Source: Agarophyton chilense
Lineage: Eukaryota > Rhodophyta > Florideophyceae > Gracilariales > Gracilariaceae
NCBI GenBank assembly: GCA_030374765.1
Contig: JARGXX010000075.1
Span: forward strand, 248,001 to 312,000
Length of the DNA stretch: 64,000 nt
Direction of reading: 5' to 3'
Positions 10,155 to 20,708 of the stretch are shown here, in pieces (the first letter of the stretch is position 1; each line of letters opens with the position of its first letter). The position numbers and the translations under genes were made by a program. The notes below the pieces were generated by a model. The model searched no databases, had not been told where the DNA came from, and saw only the letters and a list, made by a program, of their open reading frames with translations.

Positions 10155-12898
10155 ATGGGTGCATCAACTCCACAGAGACGTTGTCTGACTGCCGTCAATG
10201 AATACTCTTCTGCAATGCTTCACTGCGAGTTACCCACAGATGTTGTTTATGTTGGCCGCGAGGTCTGCGGCGAATTGCCGATGGCGGAGGCGCGGGAGAT
10301 GCTTGTCACGAACGGAATTGGAGGCTATGGTTCAATGACGATAGCAGGGTCCCTGAGTCGATCATATCACGGACTACTGATAGCGGCACTTCGGCCACCT
10401 CTGGATCGAACGCTCTTGCTATCTAAATTATGCGAGACGGTCTCTTACCGTGGCACAGATTATTACCTCTCTACTGATCGACGCAAGAAGAACGCACTGA
10501 AGCGATACACTGTAATGACTCGATCCCGCCACGAGCAAAGCAGAATTTCGCCAAATGATGGTAGTGTATCGCGAATCGGGGCAGGTATCGAGCGTTCTTC
10601 TTCAGTACCACCTATCTGGCGAAATGATGGCGTATCCACCACCCTATCAAAACTTCACGAGGATGAAGTTGTGACTCCTGCAGGATTCGAGCTGACGGAC
10701 TCTTTTCGTCTTGAAGGTACCGTGCCAGTTTTTTCGTATAGTCTTGGCGATGCCGTTCTCGAGAAGCGCATATGGATGAAGCATGGTCAAAACACTGTGT
10801 ACGTGACGTACTATCTTCGTCGCGCAACTGAAGCGATTGAGCTCCGGATGCAGGCTTTGGTAAATCACCGGAATCACCATGACAGAACATCTGGTTTGAG
10901 TCCCAGTTTCAACTACTCCGCGAACGTCGGCAGAAATGGTTCAACTGTATCTGTTCTGTTCACGACTCGGGAGCACCACGAAACGACGCTTACTATGATG
11001 GTCAGTCGAGGCACGGCTGACCTGACAAACGAATGGATGCGCGGGTTCGTCCTCTCTGAGGAGCGCATGCGAGGTCTTCCGCACATTGATGACAATTTGC
11101 ACGCTGCGACATTTATAGTCGAATTACCACCGGGAGGGGTGGCGACTTTTGTGGCGACAGCAGAGAGTAATGCCTCGCAGCTCAGTTTAGATGGAGAGAC
11201 AGAATTGGCGATGCAACACGCTTATGAAAGATCACTGTTACAGAAGTTTGAAGATGCGCGACATGATGCGTTCCAGAGAAGAATGGAGATTGAGGACAGA
11301 ATTTCTGGTTCGGAATCATCTCCTTACTCTGATTCTTCTCGTTCTGGATATGGAAAGCGAAGACGAAGGCGAAGAAGCGTTGAACCCAACATCAAACAGC
11401 TTGTGCTTGCCGCAGACCAGTTCATCATTTCAAGAGGAGGTGGCAGGTCTGTGGTGGCAGGGTTCCACTGGTTCACAGATTGGGCGAGGGATGTACGTAT
11501 CTTAGGCCATGAACATGACTCTTGTTATATGAGCTACCGGTTGGCACGAAGTGTAGTTTTCTAACGGCCCAACGTGTTTCTATTTTATCACGTCGTGTTT
11601 GAAGACGATGATATCGCTACCAGGGTTGACGATTGCAACTGGGCGGTACGACGTTGCGCGCTCGATTTTACAAACGTTTTCAAAGTATGGTAAGTTTAGT
11701 TCGAACTTTTGAGCATCGCCGCAACCCCCCTCCTGTTCGCGTCAAGCGCTGACGTTTCATCTCTTAACACGGATGTGCTACATGAAACATTTTTGGTTGC
11801 GTCTGAAAACGAAGTGAGCTTGGGTATGTTGCCGAACAGATTTCCAGACGATGGTTCAGCCCCAACGGAAACCGATTATGACAATGCAGACGGGACTGTA
11901 CGTTGTTTTTCTGTTCCAATTGCACGCAGCACAGATCCACTTGATTCTCTCAAAAAGATTCTGACAAAAGTCGCCGCCGTTGGGCATGTTATTCTTTTTG
12001 ACAGTTGTGGTACTTCGAGGCAATTCGTGCTTACTATATGGCTTCTGGAGATCTGGAACTGCTTTTGGAGCTTTTCCCTATTCTCCAAGACATTGTGCGT
12101 CATCACTGCAATGGAACGAGATTTGGAATAATACAGGATGAAGATGGGCTACTTCGTGCCGGGTGTGCAGGTTTGGCGCTGACGTGGATGGATGCGAAAA
12201 CTGACATTGTGTACACGCAAAGAGACGGTAAAGCGGTTGAACTAGCGGCGCTTTGGTACAATGCTCTAAACAGTATGGCCTTTTTCGCAAGCGAGCTGGA
12301 GAAGGAGGACGATTGCGACACTTTCACCGGCATGGCTGACTTGACCGAACAGTCGTTTCAGGAAAAGTTTTGGAATGGTGAGCGGGGGTACTGCTACGAT
12401 GTTATCGAAGGAGGAGAAAGTGGAACAAAAACAGATAGCTCTCTTCGACCTAATCAGCTAATTGCGGCGTCTTTGAACTGGAGTCCGTTAACAGAAGAGC
12501 AACGATTCATGGTGTTGGACGCGTGTTCGAAGCACTTGGTTACAACGCACGCGGTGCGAACACTCTCGCCGCAGGAGCAAAAATATCAAGGTGTGTATAT
12601 CGGTGACATCTTTGCGAGAGATAACGCCTACCACCAGGGCATCGGGTGGGCATGGTTGCTGGGACCATACGTACTGTCGCATCTAAGAGTGTTTGGCAAC
12701 CGCGAACTGGCTCGGGAGTTGCTGTTGCCGATACTGAGATCGCATCTTAGTGACGCGGGAGTGGGGCAAGTGAGCGAGCTTTTCGACGGCGATGCGCCGC
12801 ATCGAGCGCGAGGGTGTATCGCACAGGCGTGGTCGGTTGCGGAAATTTTGCGAGCATGGATGGCGACTGAAACAGACGATTTGCTGGAGGACGAATAG
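10155..12898 (+). CDS. Bacterial-type glycogen debranching enzyme (amylo-alpha-1,6-glucosidase), four exons
   Basis: Splicing joins 10155-11492, 11605-11689, 11815-11897 and 12005-12898 into one 799-aa frame. The three introns (112, 125 and 107 bp) start GTACGT, GTAAGT and GTACGT and end AG. Each junction restores a conserved motif: the [13 protein letters not shown] block across intron 1, [17 protein letters not shown] across intron 2, and DNADGT-LWYFEAI across intron 3. The N-terminal GDE_N domain (about 38-300) has the [24 protein letters not shown] signature. The C-terminal (alpha/alpha)6-type GDE_C domain (about 420-790) carries RPNQL and [14 protein letters not shown]. The family hydrolyses alpha-1,6 branch points of glycogen-like glucans. 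No targeting peptide is obvious, so a cytosolic role in storage-glucan breakdown is inferred. An Arg-rich insert near residue 400 (GKRRRRRRS) is odd. The stop lies 20 bp from the convergent USB1 stop. Confidence 0.9.
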
Positions 12899-12918
12899 GA
12901 AGTGCAACAAGAGGGTTT

Positions 12919-13671
12919 TCACTTGGACAAGCGTATGCGAAATGAGGATGTTCCAAGGGAACATGTGAGAGACCGGACAGGTATGGAGAGGGGGCGGATC
13001 GGAACTGGAGATGGGATGTTGAGACTTTGATGAAGCGGGAGGTTTTGGGTGGTGGCGAAGGACATGTGTGGAAGGGGGTTGTGAAAAAAAGGCGGGAGGT
13101 TGCTCTGCTCGAAGATGCGGTCGACGAGTCGGATGAGACGAAGTGTGAAAGCTGTAGAGGAGGTGATGGCGGCGACGTAGACACGATCGGAGTGGTTGTT
13201 GAGAAAAGCTCGTACGATTGGCTCGATGCAAACTGGTTGTTGGGGCACGAGGGTGAGCGAATGAATTAGACGGGGATAGAGGTGCTCAAAGGTGTGATAC
13301 TCGAGCATGGTTGGGCGGGACAGACTGATGTGGTGGTGTGAGAGTGATTGCAAGACAGCGGAGGGACAGCGGGAGTGCACGGCTTGTAGGAGGGTGCTTG
13401 TAAATGCGGGAAGACGTGGGTGGGTGAGCGGGATGTAGATATGAAAGAGGAACTGGGGAGTGACGGGCGGTGCGCGGGACAGTGGAATGACTGGGGGAAG
13501 TTGCAGGTGGTGATGAGAGCGCGTGTGCTGCAGGTGAGTCAACGGCGGGGGCGGGAGCGCAGCAGTGGTGGGGGCAAGCGGGGCGCATGGCGGCGGTGGG
13601 GAGGAAGGAGGCGGCGGCGTAGAAGGCGGGGTGGACGATGGGGAGGAGGCGTACGACGACAGCGCATTCAT
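12919..13671 (-). CDS. USB1: USB1-like U6 snRNA 3'-5' phosphodiesterase (2H family)
   Basis: A 250-aa protein. After a Pro/Ser-rich N-terminus (1-65) comes a 2H-phosphoesterase fold with both catalytic motifs: H-x-S in HHISLSRP (His114, Ser116) and H-x-S in PHMSFA (His202, Ser204). Between them are the USB1 strands and helix pattern (VYVAAITSSTAF, LVDRIFEQSNLPPFF). USB1 trims the oligo(U) tail of U6 snRNA in the nucleus. The start is the first ATG after an in-frame TGA. The last 45 residues are not conserved and run toward the convergent debranching-enzyme gene, whose stop is 20 bp away, so the two 3' UTRs must overlap. Family call is good; the exact symbol is by analogy. Confidence 0.85.
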   Translation of the reverse strand: MNALSSYASSPSSTPPSTPPPPSSPPPPCAPLAPTTAALPPPPLTHLQHTRSHHHLQLPPVIPLSRAPPVTPQFLFHIYIPLTHPRLPAFTSTLLQAVHSRCPSAVLQSLSHHHISLSRPTMLEYHTFEHLYPRLIHSLTLVPQQPVCIEPIVRAFLNNHSDRVYVAAITSSTAFTLRLIRLVDRIFEQSNLPPFFHNPLPHMSFATTQNLPLHQSLNIPSPVPIRPLSIPVRSLTCSLGTSSFRIRLSK

Positions 13672-14993
13672 TTGTTGCAGCCGAGCGTAGAAGCGGGGCG
13701 GAGCGGTGGCGATGGTGCATCAAGGCGAAGCGCAGAGTGCGTGTCACTGCGGCGTCGTGTTGGCGGCGGTCGGCGGCGAGGAAAGTGTTCCTCTGAGAAA
13801 GTGCAGCGAAGAATGCGGCGGCGACAAGCCAGCGTCGAAACGCGTTGCTGACGACGACGCGGAATCACAAGTCCTGGTTTGACATACAGTCCGCGAAATC
13901 AGGGTAAGGACACCTCAGTGTCTATAGGACCATTGGCCACATATGATGTCAATTGGCCTCATATGAGGCCATAATTACAACATTAATAGATTTTGTAAAC
14001 TTTGTCAATATTCCTAAACTTTTCGGCCTAAGTGTTGTCAACAATGTCTTCTTTTCAGACGTCAACCTCCGACACCACAAAAAATCGTTCACAACCTGTA
14101 CAAAACATCATTTTCACTCCGGTCTGTCACAATTTGTGTAATATGCCAACATCTACTGACCCTTGACGTGTGGTTGAAAAGATATTCTACTCTCGAACAT
14201 GCCTCGTTACGTCAAAGAGCGACTGTTAACGCCTCCTTGGACCACAATAAAATAAAAAACTGGTCACTAAAAGTGTGACGAAAGTTTTGGTTGTTATCAA
14301 AATTTATCGTCGACAAAATTTCATCACTACTGACTTCGAACTAATTGGCAGCAAAAAGCTCTATACTCCAAACTTTCGAACATTTGAACACTATCATCAG
14401 CGTACCCTTCCGTTCACTTTGTGTTGTTGTCGTACAATCACCTCTGGAGTCTGCTTTTGTATTGTCTCGGGAGCGTGGTGAAGCTTAACCTTAGAAGGTC
14501 GACGCGATAAACCTCGATGGTAACAGGGCACCGTGAATACCCGCATGGGCAATCGGCGGGGCAACTAGCCTAAACCGTGTAGGTGAGCGATGGTAGGCGT
14601 CGAGGCACGGGAAAGCCTGTGTGGTAGTTGATAAACGATGAACCAAAAGGCATGGTCGTGACCGAAGTATTTCCTGTCTTTATCAGACTAGGGTGGAGGA
14701 GGTGCGGTTGCCTATATGCAGTGGACTGCACTCTCCAGATCACCCGGGAGGTGCCAGCAAGGCACGGTCTCTGACCTAGTGTCAGAAACCTGGCCAGCAC
14801 TGGCTACAGTGCAACGTGGCCACTCCACTACTGTACTAAAATAAATGTAATTACAATTACAATTACTAACAATCACTCAACCAGAAGGTACATTTCAACA
14901 CTACACGTGGCTGACAACACCTAGATGGTAGCTCGACCGAAGCTGCGTGGCCGATGATCCCTTGCATCCATCACCTACAAGGTCAGTGTAGTA
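13672..14993. other. Gene-poor boundary between gene island and retroelement block
   Basis: The first 200 bp are GC-rich like the USB1 leader. From about 13900 the DNA is A/T-rich with no convincing coding. An 18-bp perfect palindrome lies at 13954-13971. From about 14490 the composition resembles the retroelement sequence downstream (AC-rich ATTACAATTACAATTAC near 14850), so part of it may belong to the element that follows. Confidence 0.4.
13954..13971. repeat. Perfect 18-bp palindrome TGGCCTCATATGAGGCCA
   Basis: The sequence is its own reverse complement over 18 bases, centred on CATATG. Related half-sites, CATATGAGGCC, also occur at 58901-58911 and (as CCATATGAGGCCAG) near 17855. It could be a dimer-binding site or a chance palindrome. 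Confidence 0.6.
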
Positions 14994-15366
14994 TATCTAC
15001 AACCTCAAAGTTCAAACCTTCTGCCACTTTTCGACAGACCGCCTTCCTACTCGTGAGACACGCCCCGTATCTCCTTCTATCAAACCATAAAGGTATAGCG
15101 AGCGACAGCGGCACGGGCTTCAGAGTGGTGTCTGCCGGCGGTTGCTTACGGTACGCGACGCGCGATCTCTTAAGGTTCAGAAATCGGTGCCAGTGTCGGT
15201 TGGGGAGTGCAGGCGACGAAGGCGGCGCACGAATTGAGCGACCACCATTCCGGTAGGATCTGTCATGAGGACGATGCAGTGTCAATAGCCCGCTCGCGGA
15301 CACCTTTTCGGTAGTGGGCCCCTGCGTGCTTTCGATTCTGCTTCCGCGTAGCCCACCGTTTAACCA
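14994..15366 (+). repeat. Putative 5' LTR upstream of the orphan gag-like ORF
   Basis: The segment begins TGTAGTATATCTAC, similar to the start of the LTRs at 36654 and 44885, and ends next to a primer-binding-site-like sequence at 15370. No second copy was found in the window, so the LTR limits are a guess. Confidence 0.25.
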
Positions 15367-15368
15367 AG

Positions 15369-16175
15369 TTGGTATCGGAGGCTTTCGATCCCGCAGCTTG
15401 GGAGATTGTGCCTCGCCACGCCCAATGTTATCCCGGGGAGCCTCTTGTTCATGGAGCTCCCGCGAGCCCCGAACCTTATCAAGGTACTGTGGAGACACCT
15501 GTTGGTCGTTATGCTTGTCCCTTCCCGTCCGAGCCGTTACCTCAAGGTCGTAAGTCGCCTACCTTTACGGGTGTGACTCCTACTCAACCGAGCTCCTCGC
15601 GGGTTGCTGATCCGGTTCGACCTCTGTTGGCGGGTATTGCTCGTCCTCCGCCTCAACCTATGATGGATGCTTCGGCCGTGGTCGGTTTGCTAGCTCGAAT
15701 TCGCCAGGCTTGCGTCAGCAACTTTCAGAGGGCTGGGCCTACCTCCGTGATTGCTGCATTAACGCTCCTTGAAGTTTTGTTGCTGCGCCATGCGCAATAC
15801 ATGAAGGCGCTGAACCAACTTGGTGAGTTTCGGAATCAGTTCCAGTTGGACATGTACCAACTGGCCACCCGTCAGGTTGCCAATCTGGCGAACGTCTCTG
15901 CTGCTGGGCCATCTGATCCTTTGACGGATCCCCTTCTAGGTGCTAACTTGAACCCTGCGGTTTTGCAACCCGCTCCGGCGGTTCCTCCCGTTCAACCTCT
16001 GTTGGTTTCGACTCCTCTCCCCAGTGGCGGGGCTAACGCTCCTTCGCTACCTCCTTACTCAATGGCTCCTAGCTTTTCTGCCAGTTTTCCTTCGTGGGTA
16101 GTCAATAACACGGGTCCTCCCTATCCCACTACTCCTAAACCGACATGTCCTTCTACTCCCGGATTGGGGGGCTAG
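15369..16175 (+). CDS. Orphan gag-like or structural ORF of an LTR element
   Basis: An open frame of about 268 codons begins at a TTG inside the primer-binding-like site. The first ATG is near 15660, so the true start is unclear. The product is Pro/Ser/Leu-rich, with a central helical part (about residues 98-165, containing a VIAALTLLEVLLLRHAQYMKALNQL-type segment) that could be a capsid-like helical domain. No zinc knuckle, protease or polymerase motif follows; instead, after 16.4 kb, an opposite-strand chromovirus begins. It is best read as the 5' remnant of an LTR element. A cellular gene cannot be excluded. Confidence 0.35.
   Translation: MVSEAFDPAAWEIVPRHAQCYPGEPLVHGAPASPEPYQGTVETPVGRYACPFPSEPLPQGRKSPTFTGVTPTQPSSSRVADPVRPLLAGIARPPPQPMMDASAVVGLLARIRQACVSNFQRAGPTSVIAALTLLEVLLLRHAQYMKALNQLGEFRNQFQLDMYQLATRQVANLANVSAAGPSDPLTDPLLGANLNPAVLQPAPAVPPVQPLLVSTPLPSGGANAPSLPPYSMAPSFSASFPSWVVNNTGPPYPTTPKPTCPSTPGLGG
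15370..15387 (+). other. Primer-binding-site-like sequence (initiator tRNA-Met type)
   Basis: TGGTATCGGAGGCTTTCG resembles the common plant and algal LTR-element site TGGTATCAGAGC, which is complementary to the 3' end of initiator tRNA-Met. It lies at the head of the gag-like frame. It differs from the primer sites of the other elements in this window. Confidence 0.45.
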
Positions 16176-16410
16176 TCTTTCTGTCGCTTCACCTTTGAGG
16201 ATCTTGTGGCGACTGCCTGCCACTTGACTTAATTAGTGTTTCCATCTTAAATTAAATTTTTGTCTCTTCTTGTCCCTTCTACTGTTACATTCGGTTGTTC
16301 TTTCGTGTCTTCCCTTGTAGGTAATCTGACACGCATATGCGTCCACCTTCTGCGGAAAACGACGTCTTTTATCCCCCTTCCTTAGGCCTGAGTACCACGA
16401 AGGTCTAAGG

Positions 16411-19132
16411 TTAGCGGTCTGCAGGCATCGGCTCCTTGCGACGGCGCCAATACCTGATACGGAAGTGTGGGGGTATTGCGGCTGGGGGTTCGAGGGTGTC
16501 CCCTTCTGTCCCCCAGCCGTACCACCTTACGGTGTACTTCAGACCATTGTAGGTTCGTGTGTGGCCCACCAGACGGTCAACGAGAAATTCCTCTGAGATT
16601 TGGTCTTGATCTTTCGGGGGAACGCTACCTCGAGGTTTCATATGTTCCGAGTTGGGAGCTTCGTGTGTGGGAGCCGGGTCGGGAGCTTCCGCTGTTACCG
16701 TCTGAGGTTCCATTTCCGTCCCTGTTAGAGGGATGTAATCCGGATCATCCCGTTGTAATTCATCATTCACCTCAATTGGGGTGGGGTCCTCCGAGGGTCG
16801 AGTGCGCAGAGCTACCGCTCCGGGCTCTCGGGCTGAGGTGCCTGCCTCCATGCGATGTTGAACCGTTTCAGGTGCTACCGTAATACGGTCAATTGATATC
16901 GTATTCGGTATTCCGTCCTGGTCAACCGTAACGGTGTGGTCGGATGGGTTCAATACCTTTTAAGGTACCACTGATTTGGGTAGAAGCTTCGAATTGATAT
17001 CTCTATCAATAGCTTCATCGTCCGTTTCATCACCCGGTCGTGGTCTTTTACCTGAAGGTGGGTTATCTATGTAGACATATTGTCCCGAAGATACAGAGAC
17101 CACTTTGGTTACCCTACGGTCGTAGTCGGCCTTCTACCGCTTCTGGGCTGCGGTGAGGCGGCTCTCTGTATGTTTGAGAGCCCTCCTCAACCTCACAAGG
17201 GTATTTTGCTTGACTTGGGCAGGGGTCAGTGCGCCAGCTGCAGTGCTGGTGGTATGATCTCCCTGCACTACAATACCTGGGGGGTGTCGCGAAAGAACCA
17301 AATCGAAGGGAGTGGTCTGCGTTGACCTTTGTACCTGAAGGTTATAGGAGTAGGTGAGCGGTTGCACCAGCTCATCCCACCCAGTTTGGTGCTCTTTCGT
17401 ATAGTGTAGTAGCCATGATACCAATGTGTGGTTAAAGCGCTCGACCTGTCCGTTTGTCTCCGGGTGGTAGGCAATCTTGAAATAATGCTTGATACCCAAG
17501 AGATTACAGACTGCTTCGAAGAACTTCGATGCCAGGTTTGAACCAATATCGGTGAATAGGTACAGTGGTGCGCCATACGGGTAGACCCAATTGTTGAGGA
17601 ACGCGATCGCCAGCGTTGTTGACTTCGTATACTTTAAAGTTATCGCTCTCGTGAGCTTCGAGAACCTGTCAATGATCACTAGAATGTGCTGATATCCGTT
17701 CTTGGTCTTGGGAAGTGGTCCTAGAAGGTCTATCGCAACAAACTCCAGCGGACCCGCTGCTGGAAACAGATTTAGGTATTTTCGATGCTTTCGAATACCA
17801 CCGCGGGTACGAACACAGGATTCGCATTGACCTACAAAGGAATAGACATCATGGGCCATATGAGGCCAGTAGAACTGTTGCTTCAATGTTTAATACATCC
17901 TGGTGGTACCGGGGTGTCTCGATAGTCGCGGGTAGTGCGCGAGATACAAGACTCTCGGGCAAAGCGCCTTCGGAACCACCTTTTGAAGGCTACCATCCAA
18001 GGTTGACCTTCTCACGATGTACCCATTGTGGTCCACATCGAATGGTGATCCTTTGAAACCAATTTGGTCAGCCAGGGTTGTGCAATACGCATCCTGGTCC
18101 TGTTCTCGTAGAAAATCCTCTCGGGTTACGGGCATGACGTTCGTTTCCTCTAGGGTCAGTATCTGCGTTGCCATGGTGTTCCGGAAAGCACCTTCTTCAG
18201 GTAAGTCCCAACATCCTTCTAGGTGTTCGCCGGTACCATTTTGGTTTGATGACAAGAAAATCAAGGGATGTCTTCCACAGGTTCTGTCTCTAACCCTGAG
18301 GTGTTTAAGCGTGACATAGCATCAGCTATGTTGTGCTTGATACCTGGACGGTACTGTACGTCGTATTCAAACTCCGACAGTGTCAACCTCCAACGGGCAA
18401 GTCTACCAGGCGCATCTTCGAGTCCGAGGATCCACCTTAAGGCGTCGTGGTCCGTGCGCAACGTAAAGCGCTCACCATAAAGGTATGGACGGAGCATCAA
18501 CATGCTCCACACTACTGCTAGACATTCCTTCTCGGTTGCCCTGTAGTTCTGCTCCGCCTCATTCATAGCGCGGCTCCAGTACCCTATAGGTAATTTGTCT
18601 CCGTTTTGCTGCTCCTCATGAGACGACAACCAATTTAAGCATGGGATGCATCCGTATCCACCGTGTACGGTAGACCTATTTTCGGTAACGCTAAGATTGG
18701 CGGCGACAACAGCGCTCGTTTCAATTCCTCAAAGGTATCCATTTCGTCGTTCGATAGATTCTCAAACCGTTCAGGTTCACCTTTCTGGAGCTTCTTGTTG
18801 AGGGGAGCCGCTATTCTCGCGAATCCCTTCACGAAGCGACGATAGACGTTGCATAAACCTATAAAGGATTGTACGTCTGTCTGGGATCGTGGCAACTTGA
18901 CCTCCTGTACGGCTCTAATGTTGCTCGGCGCAACCTCTAGGGTACCGGGGCCTATGATGTGGCCCAGGTATTCAACCGTTCTGGTAAAGAAGACGCATTT
19001 GCGTAGCTTCAGCGTCACCCCCGCCTCAGCTAGGAGGGTTAGTACGGTGCGCACGTGAGCAAAATGATCTTCTACCGATCTGGAGTAGATGATTACATCA
19101 TCGATGTATACCAAGGCGGTTGTCCACTTAAC
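16411..19132 (-). pseudogene. Ty3/gypsy chromovirus pol fragment (half RT, RNase H, integrase, chromodomain)
   Basis: Reading leftward on the minus strand: an RT C-terminal half with YIDDVIIYS and the thumb (19132-18635), RNase H (DTDASHA ... GDKLPIGYWSR; 18660-18261), an integrase zinc-binding part (18264-17890 with the H..H pair, continuing at 17889 with the CESC cysteines), the integrase core (AIDLLGPL, FTDIGSN, NGQVERF), and a C-terminal chromodomain (about 16620-16411, YTVRWYGWGTEGDTLEP). Breaks are visible: a TAA at 18634, a frame change before 18629, a frame change at about 18261, a TAA at 17890-17892, and several stops between 17134 and 16953. Gag, protease and the RT fingers/palm N-terminus are missing; the fragment abuts an LTR at 19133. 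It is not functional. It is related to but clearly different from the element at 36654-45551. Confidence 0.88.
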
Positions 19133-19848
19133 TGTAGTATCCGCTCTAACGGAGAGAGCAGACACCTGCGACAGCGTCCGGACTGCCGATGGGTCGCTTG
19201 CGGCGAAGGAAAAGGGGTGGTAGAGCTACAACACCAGCGAGCTGGAAGTGGGGTGTAAGTCCACTACTCGCCAGCGAGGGTGAACAGTGCCAGTGTAAAA
19301 CGTTGATGGAACGTAGGTACGAGACGGCTCGTGAAGTGGTTGGGGGCTGACTATCTATTATAGCTCGTCCGGATCTCCGGTTAAGGAATCCTAAGCGAGG
19401 AACAGAATAGTCATGATGCCCATGTTGTCTCCTTTACTTGGAGTCGGCGCTCACCTCTGGTACACTATATACTGTGTACCAGGGTGAGTGCCCAAATAAA
19501 TATATAAATAATACCCAGTGGTCAGCCACATAGCCAAACCACTGTATGGGTATGGTCTTTAATGGACTTCTAGCTACAAAGGGTAGTAAAGCCCTCCACG
19601 TGGATCGCCACTACATGCGCCGTGGCCAATATGGCATTCCCCTAGGAAGGGTCGCAACTATGCGCGCGCCGTGGTAAGCCACTCGACCCATGACGTCACG
19701 TGTTCCACTAAGACATTCTGCCTCTAGGCATCCTATGCGGGATGCCGCTTCATATCACAATGCTGATGAGAACACTCACTCCTGAGTTCCAACCGCGATT
19801 TCGCGAAAAACCAACATATCGGATTCCCTGGCATAGTAGAATACTACA
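19133..19848 (-). repeat. LTR of the 36654/44885 chromovirus family, inverted
   Basis: The 716-bp segment begins (minus strand) TGTAGTATTCTACTATG and ends GCGGATACTACA. It aligns along its length with the two 667-bp LTRs at 36654 and 44885. The bases flanking it (TTAAC and CCTGG) do not form a target-site duplication. On one side it is joined directly to the middle of an RT domain; no primer-binding site follows. Confidence 0.85.
19447..19491. repeat. Conserved LTR hairpin (copy 1)
   Basis: Arms of about 18 bases (GCGCTCACCTCTGGTACAC and its near-complement) flank a TATATA-containing loop. The same structure is at 36962-37006 and at about 45193-45238 in the other LTR copies. Confidence 0.6.
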
Positions 19849-20518
19849 CCTGGCAGTCTCGTAGATCTTTATTCGACGAAGTAAAGAACAGCAAATTCAT
19901 TATTGATTCTTATGGACCCAGAGCGAATGCATCAATGTAATGTCACGTGACCGAAAAGAGATTTTATTTCAGCCATGAAGGCACCTTCAGGAATCTCTCC
20001 GTATGTTTTTTTTATATGGATGTTTTCTGTCGCTCAATTGAAGCAAAACATTTCGATGTAAAAACTTATGGTTTGGAAAAGATGGGGTCACGAAGACTCA
20101 CTGAAATGTAAATTTGTTGTTTTATGGTTTAAAATTTTTAATAAGCCGGTTTGAGTGTTCGAAATGAAGATCACTATCTTCTAAATAACTTTTTTCTAGA
20201 CTTATCGACTCCCTACAGTGAAATGCAAGGTCAAAAGACCAAGAAACACGTATAAATTGGTTATCGTTTGGAGAGTATTACAGCAACGAAGTCTCTGCGA
20301 GATTGCACAACAAGTCTGGATGTAGTCTCGAATCAAAGCGGCACGATGAACGAAGAGTTGGGTAGAAAGACTAGGTCCAATTGGATTGGTGCAAAAAGGG
20401 ATCGTCAGCAACGATGGTGGGAAAAGGGAAAAACGGGCACGCAGTAGGTCGAGCAAAGCGTAGGGCCCGGAAGCCAAAATAAACAAAACAAAATAAACCT
20501 ATAAAGCGGCGAGAATAC
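19849..20518. other. Unassigned A/T-rich stretch with intact-element target site at its end
   Basis: No coding capacity is supported. The last five bases (AATAC, 20514-20518) are one copy of the target-site duplication of the element 20519-27050. Confidence 0.5.
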
Positions 20519-20708
20519 TGTGAGGGCTAGAAATGTCGGGAAGGCGATGCTACCTCATTTACTTTAGGGCGGACCCCGAATGGGTCATTATTAGTGCACC
20601 GTGCGCAGCGCCAAGACCCGCGCACCTCGGAATCGAACGGGGTGACGCAGCGGTCGGCAGTGGCGACGACGGTGCAACCCTAAACACGTGGCACATGTGG
20701 CCACGACA
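20519..20708 (-). repeat. 3' LTR of the intact gypsy element
   Basis: 190-bp copy of 26861-27050; preceded on the minus strand by a G-rich stretch (GGTGGTTGGGCCGGA) that can serve as polypurine tract. Flanked by AATAC. Confidence 0.93.
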
